Positions 7,548 to 19,624 of a stretch of DNA of 36,592 nucleotides are shown piece after piece. Positions within the stretch are counted from its first letter, which is position 1. Every line of letters starts with the position of its first letter. The translations under genes were made by a program, and so were the position numbers. The DNA is from Candidatus Omnitrophota bacterium (GTDB taxonomy: Bacteria; Omnitrophota; Omnitrophia; Omnitrophales; Omnitrophaceae): contig JAKQXH010000029.1 of the NCBI GenBank assembly GCA_029561555.1, positions 1-36,592 of the forward strand, in the 5' to 3' direction. The notes below the pieces were generated by a model that saw nothing but the letters and a program-made list of their open reading frames with translations, did no database searches and was not told where the DNA came from.

Positions 7548-8282
7548 ATGTCAGAAACGGAATTGCCGAGCGGGGAATTGAACCGGGCTGAACCGACCCG
7601 GATTTTGTCATGGGCGTTGGAACGATTCGGAAGGGACGGAATTTTACTCGCTTCGAGTCTGGGGGCGGAAGATCAGGTTTTGACGGATATGTTGCTGAAG
7701 ATTGAGCCCAAGGCTGTGATTTTCACGCTGGATACGGGGCGCTTGCCGCAGGAAACGTATGACTGCATGTGGGAAACCATGAAAAAGTACGGGTTCCGGT
7801 ATGAAATTTATGCGCCGGACACAAAAGCGGTGGAAAATATGGTTTCCGAAAAGGGACCCAACCTTTTTTATGAGAACGTGGAGAATCGGGAATTTTGCTG
7901 CAGGGTCCGAAAAGTAGAGCCGCTCGAACGGGCTCTGAAGGGAAAGCAGGCATGGATTTGCGGCCTTCGCCGTGAGCAGGCCGTAACGCGTGCGGAACTG
8001 AATGTCATTGGGTGGGATGAAGCCAACGGCCTGTATAAAATTAATCCGCTGATCTATTGGACGGAAAAACAGGTATGGGACTATCTTCGCCAAAACAATG
8101 TGCCTTACAATCGGTTGCATGATCACGGTTATCCGAGCGTTGGTTGTGCGCCATGCACGCGGGCGATCAAGCCGGGTGAGGATGCCCGTGCGGGGAGATG
8201 GTGGTGGGAATCGCCGGAGAAGAAAGAATGCGGCCTTCATATTGAAATTAAGGAGAAAAGGATTAAAAGAAAGGGAAACTGA
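7548..8282 (+). CDS. cysH: Assimilatory adenylyl-sulfate (APS) reductase, [4Fe-4S] type
   Basis: The enzyme reduces APS to sulfite and AMP with thioredoxin or a similar thiol donor. [13 protein letters not shown] and [13 protein letters not shown] form the nucleotide-binding part. Cys117-Cys118 and Cys200-x-x-Cys203 are the two pairs that ligate a [4Fe-4S] cluster, which separates APS reductases from cluster-free PAPS reductases. ECGLH near the C-terminus carries the catalytic Cys228. The 244-aa length is normal. The ATG at 7548 follows GAGGTG; the track's TTG at 7536 is less likely. It overlaps cysD by 1 bp. Confidence 0.93.
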   Translation: MSETELPSGELNRAEPTRILSWALERFGRDGILLASSLGAEDQVLTDMLLKIEPKAVIFTLDTGRLPQETYDCMWETMKKYGFRYEIYAPDTKAVENMVSEKGPNLFYENVENREFCCRVRKVEPLERALKGKQAWICGLRREQAVTRAELNVIGWDEANGLYKINPLIYWTEKQVWDYLRQNNVPYNRLHDHGYPSVGCAPCTRAIKPGEDARAGRWWWESPEKKECGLHIEIKEKRIKRKGN

Positions 8283-9163
8283 TGGACTCGCTGGGAAAGC
8301 TTGAGGCTCAGAGTATTCATATTTTGCGGGAAGCCTACAAGGAATTCAAGGACCTGGTCATGCTTTGGTCGATTGGAAAGGACAGCACGGTTCTTTTATG
8401 GCTTGCCCGGAAGGCTTTCTTCGGGCATGCCCCGATTCCCCTATTGCATATCGATACTCATTTTAAAATTCCCGAAATGATCGAATACCGGGACCGGCTT
8501 GCGAAAGAATGGAAGCTGAATCTGATGTACGGGGAAAACCGCGCAGCCCTTGACGCGAAACAGACTTTTCCCGACGGGAACGCCGATCGCATCACTTGCT
8601 GCCGCTATTTGAAAAGCGAAGCGTTGCGGCACACCCTTTCGGGCGAATGGCCTCGCTATGTTTTTAATCATGTCGAAGGGAAATATATCCCCGATCCGGA
8701 TCCGAAACCGTTTACCGGCGTGATTGTCGGAGTCCGGGCGGACGAAGAAGGAAGCCGTTCAAAGGAACGATATTTCTCACCGCGCGATAAAACCAGCGAG
8801 TGGGATATCGGCGATCAGCCTCCGGAATTATGGAACCAGTACAAAACGGATTTTGCGCCGGGGACGCATGTGCGCATTCATCCATTGCTGGATTGGACGG
8901 AGCTCAACATTTGGGAGTACATTGGCCGGGAGAATATCCCGGTGACTCCGCTTTATTTTGACCGCGGAGACGGCAAGCGGTATCGTTCTCTCGGGTGCTG
9001 GCCCTGCACAGGATCGGTGGAGTCGCGTGCGCGGAGCGTAAAGGATATTATCGAGGAGTTGAGGACCGGCAAATTTTCCGATATTGCGGAACGATCGGGG
9101 CGCGAACAGGACAAGGAAGACGGCGGCGGGCTGGAAACTCTGAGAAGAGAGGGGTACATGTGA
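8282..9163 (+). CDS. cysD: Sulfate adenylyltransferase small subunit
   Basis: CysD is the PP-loop ATP pyrophosphatase subunit of bacterial ATP sulfurylase, making APS from sulfate and ATP while CysN hydrolyses [21 protein letters not shown] is the SGGKDS-type PP-loop near residue 30. [45 protein letters not shown] and [10 protein letters not shown] are CysD blocks. The 293-aa length is normal. It starts in a TGATG junction with cysH and overlaps the start of cysN by 4 bp, so the two subunits are probably translated in step. Confidence 0.93.
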   Translation: MDSLGKLEAQSIHILREAYKEFKDLVMLWSIGKDSTVLLWLARKAFFGHAPIPLLHIDTHFKIPEMIEYRDRLAKEWKLNLMYGENRAALDAKQTFPDGNADRITCCRYLKSEALRHTLSGEWPRYVFNHVEGKYIPDPDPKPFTGVIVGVRADEEGSRSKERYFSPRDKTSEWDIGDQPPELWNQYKTDFAPGTHVRIHPLLDWTELNIWEYIGRENIPVTPLYFDRGDGKRYRSLGCWPCTGSVESRARSVKDIIEELRTGKFSDIAERSGREQDKEDGGGLETLRREGYM

Positions 9164-10962
9164 GCATGGACCGCGAACGGATGAACATTGTCATTGCCGG
9201 ACATGTGGATCACGGAAAAAGCACGGTAATCGGAAGGCTTCTCTCCGACACCGGATCTCTGCCGCGGGGTAAGCTGGAGCAGGTCAAAGCGATGTGCGAG
9301 AAGAACGCCAAACCTTTTGAATACGCTTTTCTTCTGGATGCGCTCAAGGATGAGCAGAATCAAGGGATTACGATTGATGCGGCGCGATGCTTTTTCAAGA
9401 CCCGAAAACGGGACTATATCGTGATTGATGCGCCGGGGCATGTCGAGTTTTTGAAAAATATGATCACAGGCGCCGCGCGTGCGGAAGCGGCTCTTTTAGT
9501 GATCGACGCGAAAGAAGGGATTCTTGAGAATTCGAAGCGGCACGGTTATCTTTTGTCCATGATTGGGGTGGAGCAGGTTTCCGTTCTGGTTAATAAAATG
9601 GACTTGGCGGGGTACGATGAGAATATTTTTCTTTCCATTAAGAGTGAATACGAGAAATTCCTGCGACACCTGAACATTCGACCGATTTCGTTCATTCCGG
9701 TTAGTGCGCGGGAAAGCGAAAATATTGTCACCCGGTCCGATAAAATGCCCTGGTATCAGGGGACTACGGTCCTTGAACAGCTTGACTCGTTTGGGAAATC
9801 GGGCGAGAGGAGCAGCCTTCCGTTCCGATTTCCGGTCCAAGATATTTATAAATTTACAGAAGCAGGAGATGATCGGCGTATTGTCGCCGGGACTGTCGAA
9901 ACGGGCCGTATCAGATGCGGCGAAGAAGTGATCTTCTTGCCTTCTCGGAAGCGGTCCGTTATTCAATCGGTCGAAATGTTCAATTCGGATCTGAGGGATT
10001 CCGCGGAAGCGGGAGAAGCCGTCGGGTTTACGCTGATGACGCAGGTTTACATCAAACCCGGCGAGCTTATGGTGAAAGTAAGCGAACCCTTGCCGGTCGT
10101 GAGTTTTCGCTTTAAGGCGAATATTTTCTGGATGGGGAAAGCCCCTTTGATTAAGAGGAAAAAATATAAACTCAAGATTGGTTCAAACCGGGTTTCGGTT
10201 GAATTGGTTCAGGTCCTGAATGTGCTGGATGCCTCTGATCTGACTTCCATTAAGAATAAGCAGCAGGCGGACCGTTACGATGTGGCGGAATGCGTTTTTG
10301 AGACAGCAAAACCCGTTGCGTTTGACAAAGCGGGTGAGATTCGTGAGAGCGGAAGGTTTGTCCTTGTCGACAATTATGAAATAGCCGGCGCGGGGATCAT
10401 CCTGGAAGATCGGGCCGATCAAGATTCCATCCTCAAAGAGCACGTTTTGCAACGCGAGAGCCTGTGGGAAAAAAGTTCTATCACGCATGAAGAACGGGCG
10501 GCGGTTTATCGGCACAAGGCGAAGTTTGTCGTATTTACGGGACCGCAGGACGTCGGGAAGCAAAAGATTGCCCGGGCTTTGGAAAGGAAGCTTTTCGAAC
10601 AGGGACATAAGGTCTATTATCTCGGGATCGCTAATATTGTACATGGGCTTGATTCGGATCTTGCCAATGAGGCTTGTGACAGAGAAGAGGCGGTCAGGCG
10701 GTTGGGAGAACTCGCAAGGATTTTGACCGATTCGGGACAGATTTTCATCGCCACGATTTCCGACGCGGACGATTATGATATCAATGCGCTGAAGACTTTG
10801 AATGCCCCCAATGATATTTTTACCATCGGCGTCGGGGGAAATAATTTTGACCGATTTAAGCCGGATGCCGATTTGGAGCGCATGGATGATACGAATGCGG
10901 CCGTCGAGAAGGTCTGCCGACTTTTAAAGGAAAAGGAAGTTTTGCTGGAGTATCACTTGTGA
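9160..10962 (+). CDS. cysN: Sulfate adenylyltransferase GTPase subunit fused to a degenerate APS-kinase-like domain
   Basis: Residues 1 to about 430 are an EF-Tu-like GTPase: GHVDHGKST (G1), [24 protein letters not shown] (G3), NKMDLA (G4), then beta-barrel domains. Residues from about 455 to 600 align with APS kinase, but the P-loop reads GPQDVGKQ (461-468) with Gln in place of Ser/Thr, the DGDNVR motif is replaced by [10 protein letters not shown], and the FISPFR block is lost. The kinase is therefore probably inactive, which fits the APS reductase encoded upstream. The track start at 8995 lies deep inside cysD. GTG at 9160 follows GAGAGGGG and overlaps the cysD stop; ATG 9166 is the alternative. 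Confidence 0.88.
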   Translation: MSMDRERMNIVIAGHVDHGKSTVIGRLLSDTGSLPRGKLEQVKAMCEKNAKPFEYAFLLDALKDEQNQGITIDAARCFFKTRKRDYIVIDAPGHVEFLKNMITGAARAEAALLVIDAKEGILENSKRHGYLLSMIGVEQVSVLVNKMDLAGYDENIFLSIKSEYEKFLRHLNIRPISFIPVSARESENIVTRSDKMPWYQGTTVLEQLDSFGKSGERSSLPFRFPVQDIYKFTEAGDDRRIVAGTVETGRIRCGEEVIFLPSRKRSVIQSVEMFNSDLRDSAEAGEAVGFTLMTQVYIKPGELMVKVSEPLPVVSFRFKANIFWMGKAPLIKRKKYKLKIGSNRVSVELVQVLNVLDASDLTSIKNKQQADRYDVAECVFETAKPVAFDKAGEIRESGRFVLVDNYEIAGAGIILEDRADQDSILKEHVLQRESLWEKSSITHEERAAVYRHKAKFVVFTGPQDVGKQKIARALERKLFEQGHKVYYLGIANIVHGLDSDLANEACDREEAVRRLGELARILTDSGQIFIATISDADDYDINALKTLNAPNDIFTIGVGGNNFDRFKPDADLERMDDTNAAVEKVCRLLKEKEVLLEYHL

Positions 10963-11010
10963 ACTCGTGCTATGAAAGGGACGTAATCCGGAAAATTTAA
11001 GGAGAGGATG

Positions 11011-12591
11011 ATGATTCGGGAAGAGGAAATAAAATCGAAATGCCATCCTTTAGATGCTTGGGACCGCTTGGTTCAGGCATCCAAAGCCGGTTTTGGGAGT
11101 ATTCACCCCGATGATTTCCTGCGGTTTCGCTGGTTTGGACTTTATCAGCAAAAGCCTAAGACGGATCCTTATTTCATGCTTCGCATTAAAATCCCTGGAG
11201 GGCAGCTGAATTCGAGACAGCTTCGTGTCGTTGCCGGAGTTGCGCGGGATTATGCGCGGGGCATTACGGATCTTACCACCCGGCAGAATTTTCAATTCCA
11301 CTGGCAGAGTATCGAAAATATCCCCGCGATTCTGGAGAAGTTTAATCGGGCAGGCATTACTTCGCACGGAGCTTGCGGTGATACAACCCGCAACATTGTC
11401 AGTTCGCCCATGGCAGGCTTGGAAGTCGGCGAAGTGGACGACGTGACGGATATTGTTAAGGAGCTTCACAAGATTCTTTCCGAAGAAAAGACCTGCACCA
11501 ATCTTCCGCGGAAATTCAAGATTTCTCTGAGTGGAAGTCCCCGAGATGTCTCTCTGCCCGAAATCAATGATGTGGGAGTTTACGGATTCTGGAGGACGGT
11601 TATGGGAGTGAAGAAGCCTGCGTTTGCGTTGCGGGTCGGAGGAGGGCTTTCCGCGACTCCCATGTTTTCGAGACTTCTGCCCGTTGCTTTGCGGCGGGAA
11701 GATATTGTTCCGGTTGTGCTGGGAGTGGCCGGAATTTTCAGGGATTTTGGGAACCGGGAGAACCGGAAGAAGGCCCGGATGAAATTTTTGCTTGAGGATT
11801 GGGGGGCGGAAAAATTTCTCAAGGAAATTGAAAGAAGGCTTGGAAGAAAACTGGAATATTGTGGGAACGTTCCTCCCGTCCAATATGACGCGGGCGATTT
11901 TTTCGGGGTGCTGCCTCAAAAGCAAACAGGCTTATATGCGATCGGGTTGGCGGTGTTGGCCGGGAGGATTCGGGCGGACCGGCTGATGAAATTGGCGGAT
12001 TTGAGCGAACAATACGGAACGGGAGACTTGCGGACGACACAGCGGCAGAATATTGTTGTGATCAATATTCCGGAAAAGAATGTTGACTTGCTTAAGCGGG
12101 AATTGATCCGGGAAGGGTTCAACCTTGGAAGCAACGGCATTTATCGGGCTGCGGTGACTTGCACCGGAATTGAATTTTGTAACTTGGCTTTGACTGAGAC
12201 CAAAATATTCACTCAGTCCCTGATTGAATATCTTGCGTCTAAATTTCCGGATATTTGCGATACGGTTTCAATTCATGTAACCGGATGTCCGAATGCCTGC
12301 GCTCAATACCAAGTTGCCGATATCGGCCTCGTGGGAACGGTTCGGATGGATGGGGCGGTTCGGCGTGAGGCTTATCACATTGCGGTTGGCTTTGCCCTGG
12401 GAGTTGGCGAGCATTTTAACCGGCATATTTTCAGCGCCGTTCCGGCCGAAGAAGTTCCCAAAGTGCTTGAACGGATGATTTATGTCTATTTGTCGCAGAA
12501 GAACGCGAAAGATTCGTTTGTGTCGTTTTGCAACCGCTTTCCCAGTGAGGATTTGTTTAAGCTTTTTGGGGGATTCTCTGCCGGTTCGTAA
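11011..12591 (+). CDS. Siroheme/[4Fe-4S] sulfite (or nitrite) reductase, ferredoxin-type
   Basis: The 526-aa protein has the duplicated ferredoxin-like half domains and siroheme domains of the NirA/Sir family. LNSRQLRVVAGVARDYARG and LTTRQNFQFHW form the first half, and YGTGDLRTTQRQNIVV the second. The cluster/siroheme cysteines are Cys384 and Cys390 (CTGIEFC) and Cys426 and Cys430 (GCPNAC). It reduces sulfite to sulfide with six electrons. Ferredoxin-nitrite reductases look alike, but position at the end of the APS reductase operon (45 bp after cysN) favours sulfite. AAGGAG before 11011 favours that ATG over 11008. Confidence 0.88.
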   Translation: MIREEEIKSKCHPLDAWDRLVQASKAGFGSIHPDDFLRFRWFGLYQQKPKTDPYFMLRIKIPGGQLNSRQLRVVAGVARDYARGITDLTTRQNFQFHWQSIENIPAILEKFNRAGITSHGACGDTTRNIVSSPMAGLEVGEVDDVTDIVKELHKILSEEKTCTNLPRKFKISLSGSPRDVSLPEINDVGVYGFWRTVMGVKKPAFALRVGGGLSATPMFSRLLPVALRREDIVPVVLGVAGIFRDFGNRENRKKARMKFLLEDWGAEKFLKEIERRLGRKLEYCGNVPPVQYDAGDFFGVLPQKQTGLYAIGLAVLAGRIRADRLMKLADLSEQYGTGDLRTTQRQNIVVINIPEKNVDLLKRELIREGFNLGSNGIYRAAVTCTGIEFCNLALTETKIFTQSLIEYLASKFPDICDTVSIHVTGCPNACAQYQVADIGLVGTVRMDGAVRREAYHIAVGFALGVGEHFNRHIFSAVPAEEVPKVLERMIYVYLSQKNAKDSFVSFCNRFPSEDLFKLFGGFSAGS

Positions 12592-12647
12592 ATCCCTCCT
12601 TAATTCCTCCTTGTTTCTTGCTTCGCAAAAAGTTTGAAAATTTCCCC

Positions 12648-12675
12648 TTGATTTTTTTATGCGGTTTGGTAACAT
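12648..12675 (+). promoter_or_regulatory. Predicted promoter of the groEL1-groES-groEL2 operon
   Basis: TTGATT and TAACAT with a 16-bp spacer put the transcription start around 12682, directly before the CIRCE element. This placement is what HrcA repression needs. The boxes are only moderate matches. Confidence 0.5.
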
Positions 12676-12685
12676 TACACCCCTG

Positions 12686-12712
12686 TTAGCACTCCATTGA
12701 AATGAGTGCTAA
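12686..12712 (+). promoter_or_regulatory. CIRCE operator (HrcA binding site)
   Basis: TTAGCACTC, a 9-bp spacer, then GAGTGCTAA is a perfect CIRCE inverted repeat. In many bacteria HrcA binds it and represses groE until heat stress, when GroEL no longer keeps HrcA active. hrcA is not in this window. The element lies about 80 bp before the groEL1 start. Confidence 0.97.
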
Positions 12713-12767
12713 CGAAAAGCTTTCGAGTGGAAAATTCTTATAAAAAGGAAGTACGGTAAACAAGTAA

Positions 12768-14423
<1,656 letters not shown>

Positions 14424-14441
14424 TTCTGAATCTTCCGATTT

Positions 14442-14480
14442 CGCGGCGCATTCGTTCCCGGATCCGGGAGATGCGCCGCG
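14442..14480 (+). other. Strong hairpin between groEL1 and groES
   Basis: CGCGGCGCAT and ATGCGCCGCG form a perfect 10-bp stem around a 19-nt loop, which itself contains the palindrome TCCCGGATCCGGGA. No T-run follows, so it is not a standard terminator. It could be an RNA processing site, a stability element or an attenuator setting the GroEL1 to GroES ratio. Confidence 0.7.
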
Positions 14481-14535
14481 GGACCGGGATTTCGGGGTTT
14501 CGAAAATTTCTAATACATGATAGGAGGAGAAGGAA

Positions 14536-16463
<1,928 letters not shown>

Positions 16464-16485
16464 GCTTTTTTACCGGGTGTTTTTC

Positions 16486-16530
16486 AAAAAAAGCCCCACC
16501 GTTTTTTGCGCGAAACGGTGGGGCTTTTTT
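16486..16530 (+). terminator. Strong intrinsic terminator after groEL2
   Basis: AAGCCCCACCGTTT pairs perfectly with AAACGGTGGGGCTT (14 bp) across an 8-nt loop and ends in a run of T. A-run upstream and T-run downstream make it usable from both strands. It separates the groE operon from the guaB promoter, which starts 2 bp later. Confidence 0.96.
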
Positions 16531-16531
16531 A

Positions 16532-16560
16532 TTGACAATGAGGGGTGCGATTTGTATGAT
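16532..16560 (+). promoter_or_regulatory. Near-consensus promoter of the guaB3-guaA operon
   Basis: TTGACA and TATGAT with a 17-bp spacer match the sigma-70 consensus at 11 of 12 positions. Transcription should start near 16567, leaving a leader of about 108 nt before the start codon. I do not recognise a purine riboswitch in that leader. It is the best promoter in the window and lies directly after the groE terminator. Confidence 0.85.
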
Positions 16561-16674
16561 GGGCCAAATATTTCTAATTCGTTTTGCAGTTTAAACTTAT
16601 AGATTCCAATCACAGGGAGTTACCAACCCGTTTTCGTCTGAAGCGGCAGGCAATCTCAGGAGGAGTTTTTATTT

Positions 16675-17835
16675 ATGGCAGAATGGATCGGTATCAGCAG
16701 AAAAGCACGGCGCGCGTACGGTTTTGACGAAGTCGCTCTGGTTCCCGGTGAAATTACCGTGAACCCGGACGAAGTGGACACAACGCTGGAGATCGACGGA
16801 AGAAAATTCGCGGTACCGATCCTTGCGTCCGCGATGGACGGGGTTGTGGACACGAAATTCGCGATCGCGATGGGGAAACTCGGCGGGATTGCCGTTTTGA
16901 ATCTCGAAGGCGTTCAGACCCGTTATGAAGATCCCGCTTCCGTTCTGGATGAAATCGCCCAAGCCACTCCCGAAAAGGCCACTCAGCTGATTCAGAAGCT
17001 TTATGTGGAACCGCTCAAGGAGAAGTTGATTCCCAAGAGAATCGAAGAGATCAAAAAGGCGGGCGTTCCGGCGGTGGTCAGCGCGATTCCCCAACGGGCG
17101 GAGAAATTCGGAAAAATCGCCCAGGAAGCCGGAGCGGATATTTTTGTGATCCAAGCGACGGTTACGACGGTCCGACATTTGTCGAAAGCCTACAAGGTGG
17201 TGGATTTTCAGAAATTCTGCAAGGAGATGAAGATTCCCGTCATCATCGGAAATTGCGTCGGCTATAAAGTGGCGCTGGAACTGATGGATGCGGGACCCGC
17301 GGGACTTTTGGTGGGAATCGGGCCCGGCGCGGCCTGCACGACCCGCGGCGTTTTGGGGATCGGGGTGCCTCAGGTGACTGCGATTTGCGATGTGGCGGCG
17401 GCCCGGGACTTCTACCAGAAGAAAAGCGGTCGGTATGTGCCGATTATCGCCGACGGAGGGATGACGACGGGAGGAGATATCTGCAAGGCATTTGCGTCCG
17501 GTTCGGATGCGGTGATGGTGGGTTCGGCTTTTGCCCGGACCAAAGAAGCACCGGGGCGCGGGTATCATTGGGGAATGGCGACGCCTCATGCCAATCTGCC
17601 GCGCGGCACCCGGATTCACGTCGGGACGACCGGTTCATTGGAGGAAATTCTTTTCGGCCCGGCGAAACTCGACGACGGAACGCAGAATCTGGTAGGGGCG
17701 TTGAGAACCTGCATGGGGAATGTGGGGGCGAAAACGATCCGCGAACTGCAATTTACCGAATTGGTCATTGCTCCGGCGATCCGGACCGAAGGAAAAGTTT
17801 TTCAGTCGGCTCAGCGCGTTGGAATGGGAAAATAA
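16675..17835 (+). CDS. GuaB3-like IMP dehydrogenase family protein without CBS domains
   Basis: The 386-aa protein is a TIM-barrel member of the IMPDH/GMPR family. It begins [18 protein letters not shown], like the GuaB3 subgroup, and has no CBS (Bateman) insert where classical IMPDH has about 120 extra residues. [12 protein letters not shown] holds the nucleophile Cys221. [12 protein letters not shown] and [17 protein letters not shown] bind the IMP phosphate. It most likely oxidises IMP to XMP, the step before GuaA, with which it is operonic. GMP reduction is an alternative for this subgroup. AGGAGGAG lies 10 bp before the ATG. Confidence 0.85.
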   Translation: MAEWIGISRKARRAYGFDEVALVPGEITVNPDEVDTTLEIDGRKFAVPILASAMDGVVDTKFAIAMGKLGGIAVLNLEGVQTRYEDPASVLDEIAQATPEKATQLIQKLYVEPLKEKLIPKRIEEIKKAGVPAVVSAIPQRAEKFGKIAQEAGADIFVIQATVTTVRHLSKAYKVVDFQKFCKEMKIPVIIGNCVGYKVALELMDAGPAGLLVGIGPGAACTTRGVLGIGVPQVTAICDVAAARDFYQKKSGRYVPIIADGGMTTGGDICKAFASGSDAVMVGSAFARTKEAPGRGYHWGMATPHANLPRGTRIHVGTTGSLEEILFGPAKLDDGTQNLVGALRTCMGNVGAKTIRELQFTELVIAPAIRTEGKVFQSAQRVGMGK

Positions 17836-17851
17836 AATAGCCGAAAGATTT

Positions 17852-19495
17852 GTGGCGTCGAAACCGGTGAGAAATAAATCCAAACCAAAATTCAGAAAGG
17901 GGCATTCCGCCTCGGGCAAGAAGCTGTCCCGTTCCGTTGCCATCAAGGTTAATCCTTCCGAAACCGTTGTCATTCTTGATTTCGGTTCCCAATACACTCA
18001 GCTGATTGCCCGCCGGGTCCGGGAACACAAGGTTTTTTCGGTGATTCTCCCGTATCATTCTGCCTTGGAGACCATTCAAAGCTATAAGCCCGGCGCTTTG
18101 ATCATGACGGGGGGACCCGCGAATGTTTACGACGCAAAAGCGCCGCTCCCGGATCCGCGTATTTTTGATCTCGGCATTCCGGTACTGGGCATTTGCTACG
18201 GACTGCAGGTGATCGGCCATTTGCTCAAAGGCGGGGCGGTTGAGAAAAGCGAACGCAGGGAATACGGGCACGCGAAAATCCAAATCGCGCGGGGGCAGGA
18301 TCTTTTCAGGAATTTTCCGGCAGAAACGGATTGCTGGATGAGCCACGGGGACAAGCTTTCAAAGGTCCCGGACGGTTTCGAAATTCTCGCGCATACATCA
18401 AGCGCGCCCATCGCGGCCGTCGGACATCGCGCGAAGAGAGTCTACGGGGTTCAATTCCATCCCGAAGTCGTTCACACGCCGCTGGGGAAGGAGATTTTCA
18501 GGAATTTTCTTTTTGAAATCAGCGGGTTCAGAGGGACTTGGACTCCGCAGTCGTTTATCGAAAACACCGTGCGGGAAATTCGGGAAGTGGTGGGCAATGG
18601 GCGGGTGGTACTGGGAATGTCGGGGGGAGTGGATTCTTCTACGGCTGCCGTGCTGATTCATAAAGCGATCGGGGACCGGCAAACGTGTATTTTCGTCAAT
18701 AACGGGCTTTTGCGGTTGGGGGAAGCGGAAAGGGTGCTTGAGACCTTTCGCGACCGCCTGAAATTGAATCTGCACTACGTGAATGCGGAAGCGCTTTTTC
18801 TGAAAGCGCTGAAGGGCGTTACGGACCCGGAGAAAAAAAGAAAAATCATCGGGCGTTTGTTCATCAAGGTGTTTGAGAAGGAAGCGCGAAAAATCGGGAA
18901 GGTGGCGTATCTGGCTCAGGGGACGCTTTATCCGGATGTGATCGAATCGGTTTCCGTCCACGGTGGGCCGACCAGCACGATCAAATCGCATCACAATGTC
19001 GGTGGCTTGCCCAAGAAAATGAAACTGAAGCTTTTGGAACCGTTCCGGATGCTTTTCAAGGATGAAGTGCGCGAAATCGGCAGGGAACTCGGAGTTCCGG
19101 TTGAGTTTATACGGCGGCAGCCGTTTCCGGGGCCGGGGCTTGCCGTCCGGATTCTGGGGGCGGTTGATAAGAAACGTCTGGAGCTTCTCCGGAAAGCGGA
19201 CTGGGTCGTGATCGATGAGATCAAAAAAGCCGGGTGGTATGAAAAATTATGGCAATCGTTCGCGGTACTTTTGCCGGTCCGGTCGGTCGGGGTCATGGGC
19301 GATGAGAGAACTTATGATTACGCAACGGCGATCCGGGCCGTTCATTCGAATGACGGGATGACCGCGGACTGGGCCAAATTACCGCCTGAAGTGCTGGGCC
19401 GGATTTCCAACCGGATCATCAATGAAGTCCGCGGCATTAACCGGGTCTGCTACGATATCAGCTCCAAACCCCCATCGACGATCGAGTGGGAATAA
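17852..19495 (+). CDS. guaA: GMP synthase (glutamine-hydrolysing)
   Basis: GuaA aminates XMP to GMP using glutamine and [21 protein letters not shown] opens the class I amidotransferase domain, whose triad includes Cys115 (GICYG) and the His and Glu of [18 protein letters not shown] is the PP-loop of the synthetase domain. [13 protein letters not shown] and the terminal [11 protein letters not shown] are dimerisation-domain hallmarks. The start is uncertain: the track start at 17720 lies inside guaB3, and I chose the GTG at 17852 just after its stop, without a clear ribosome binding site (GTG 17867 is an alternative). This leaves a basic N-terminal extension of about 30 residues. Confidence 0.92.
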   Translation: MASKPVRNKSKPKFRKGHSASGKKLSRSVAIKVNPSETVVILDFGSQYTQLIARRVREHKVFSVILPYHSALETIQSYKPGALIMTGGPANVYDAKAPLPDPRIFDLGIPVLGICYGLQVIGHLLKGGAVEKSERREYGHAKIQIARGQDLFRNFPAETDCWMSHGDKLSKVPDGFEILAHTSSAPIAAVGHRAKRVYGVQFHPEVVHTPLGKEIFRNFLFEISGFRGTWTPQSFIENTVREIREVVGNGRVVLGMSGGVDSSTAAVLIHKAIGDRQTCIFVNNGLLRLGEAERVLETFRDRLKLNLHYVNAEALFLKALKGVTDPEKKRKIIGRLFIKVFEKEARKIGKVAYLAQGTLYPDVIESVSVHGGPTSTIKSHHNVGGLPKKMKLKLLEPFRMLFKDEVREIGRELGVPVEFIRRQPFPGPGLAVRILGAVDKKRLELLRKADWVVIDEIKKAGWYEKLWQSFAVLLPVRSVGVMGDERTYDYATAIRAVHSNDGMTADWAKLPPEVLGRISNRIINEVRGINRVCYDISSKPPSTIEWE

Positions 19496-19544
19496 GATTT
19501 GTTTCCGGCCGAGATTCCCTTGCGTCCGGCGTTTCAGACAAAAC

Positions 19545-19567
19545 GGGCAGTGCTGCCTTTTAGTTTT
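19545..19567 (+). terminator. Possible weak terminator after guaA
   Basis: GGCA-GTGC-TGCC forms a short 4-bp stem (5 bp with a tight loop) followed by TTTTAGTTTTCTT. The U-rich tract is convincing but the stem is short, so termination may be partial. The rest of the 129-bp gap before dnaE shows no good promoter. Confidence 0.35.
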
Positions 19568-19624
19568 CTTGAATTTATTTTTTAAACCCCGGGATTTAAT
19601 TTTATCTAGCCAGGGCCATATTTA

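Noticed and set aside
8995-9159. Long N-terminal extension of the cysN ORF
   Set aside because: The extra 55 codons overlap conserved cysD sequence in another frame. The GTPase motif starts just after 9160.
16561-16674. Possible purine riboswitch in the guaB3 leader
   Set aside because: I could not find the conserved three-way junction loops. The leader is long enough for regulation but shows no known motif.
17720-17851. Upstream start of the guaA ORF
   Set aside because: It lies within guaB3 in another frame and adds residues not found in GMP synthases.
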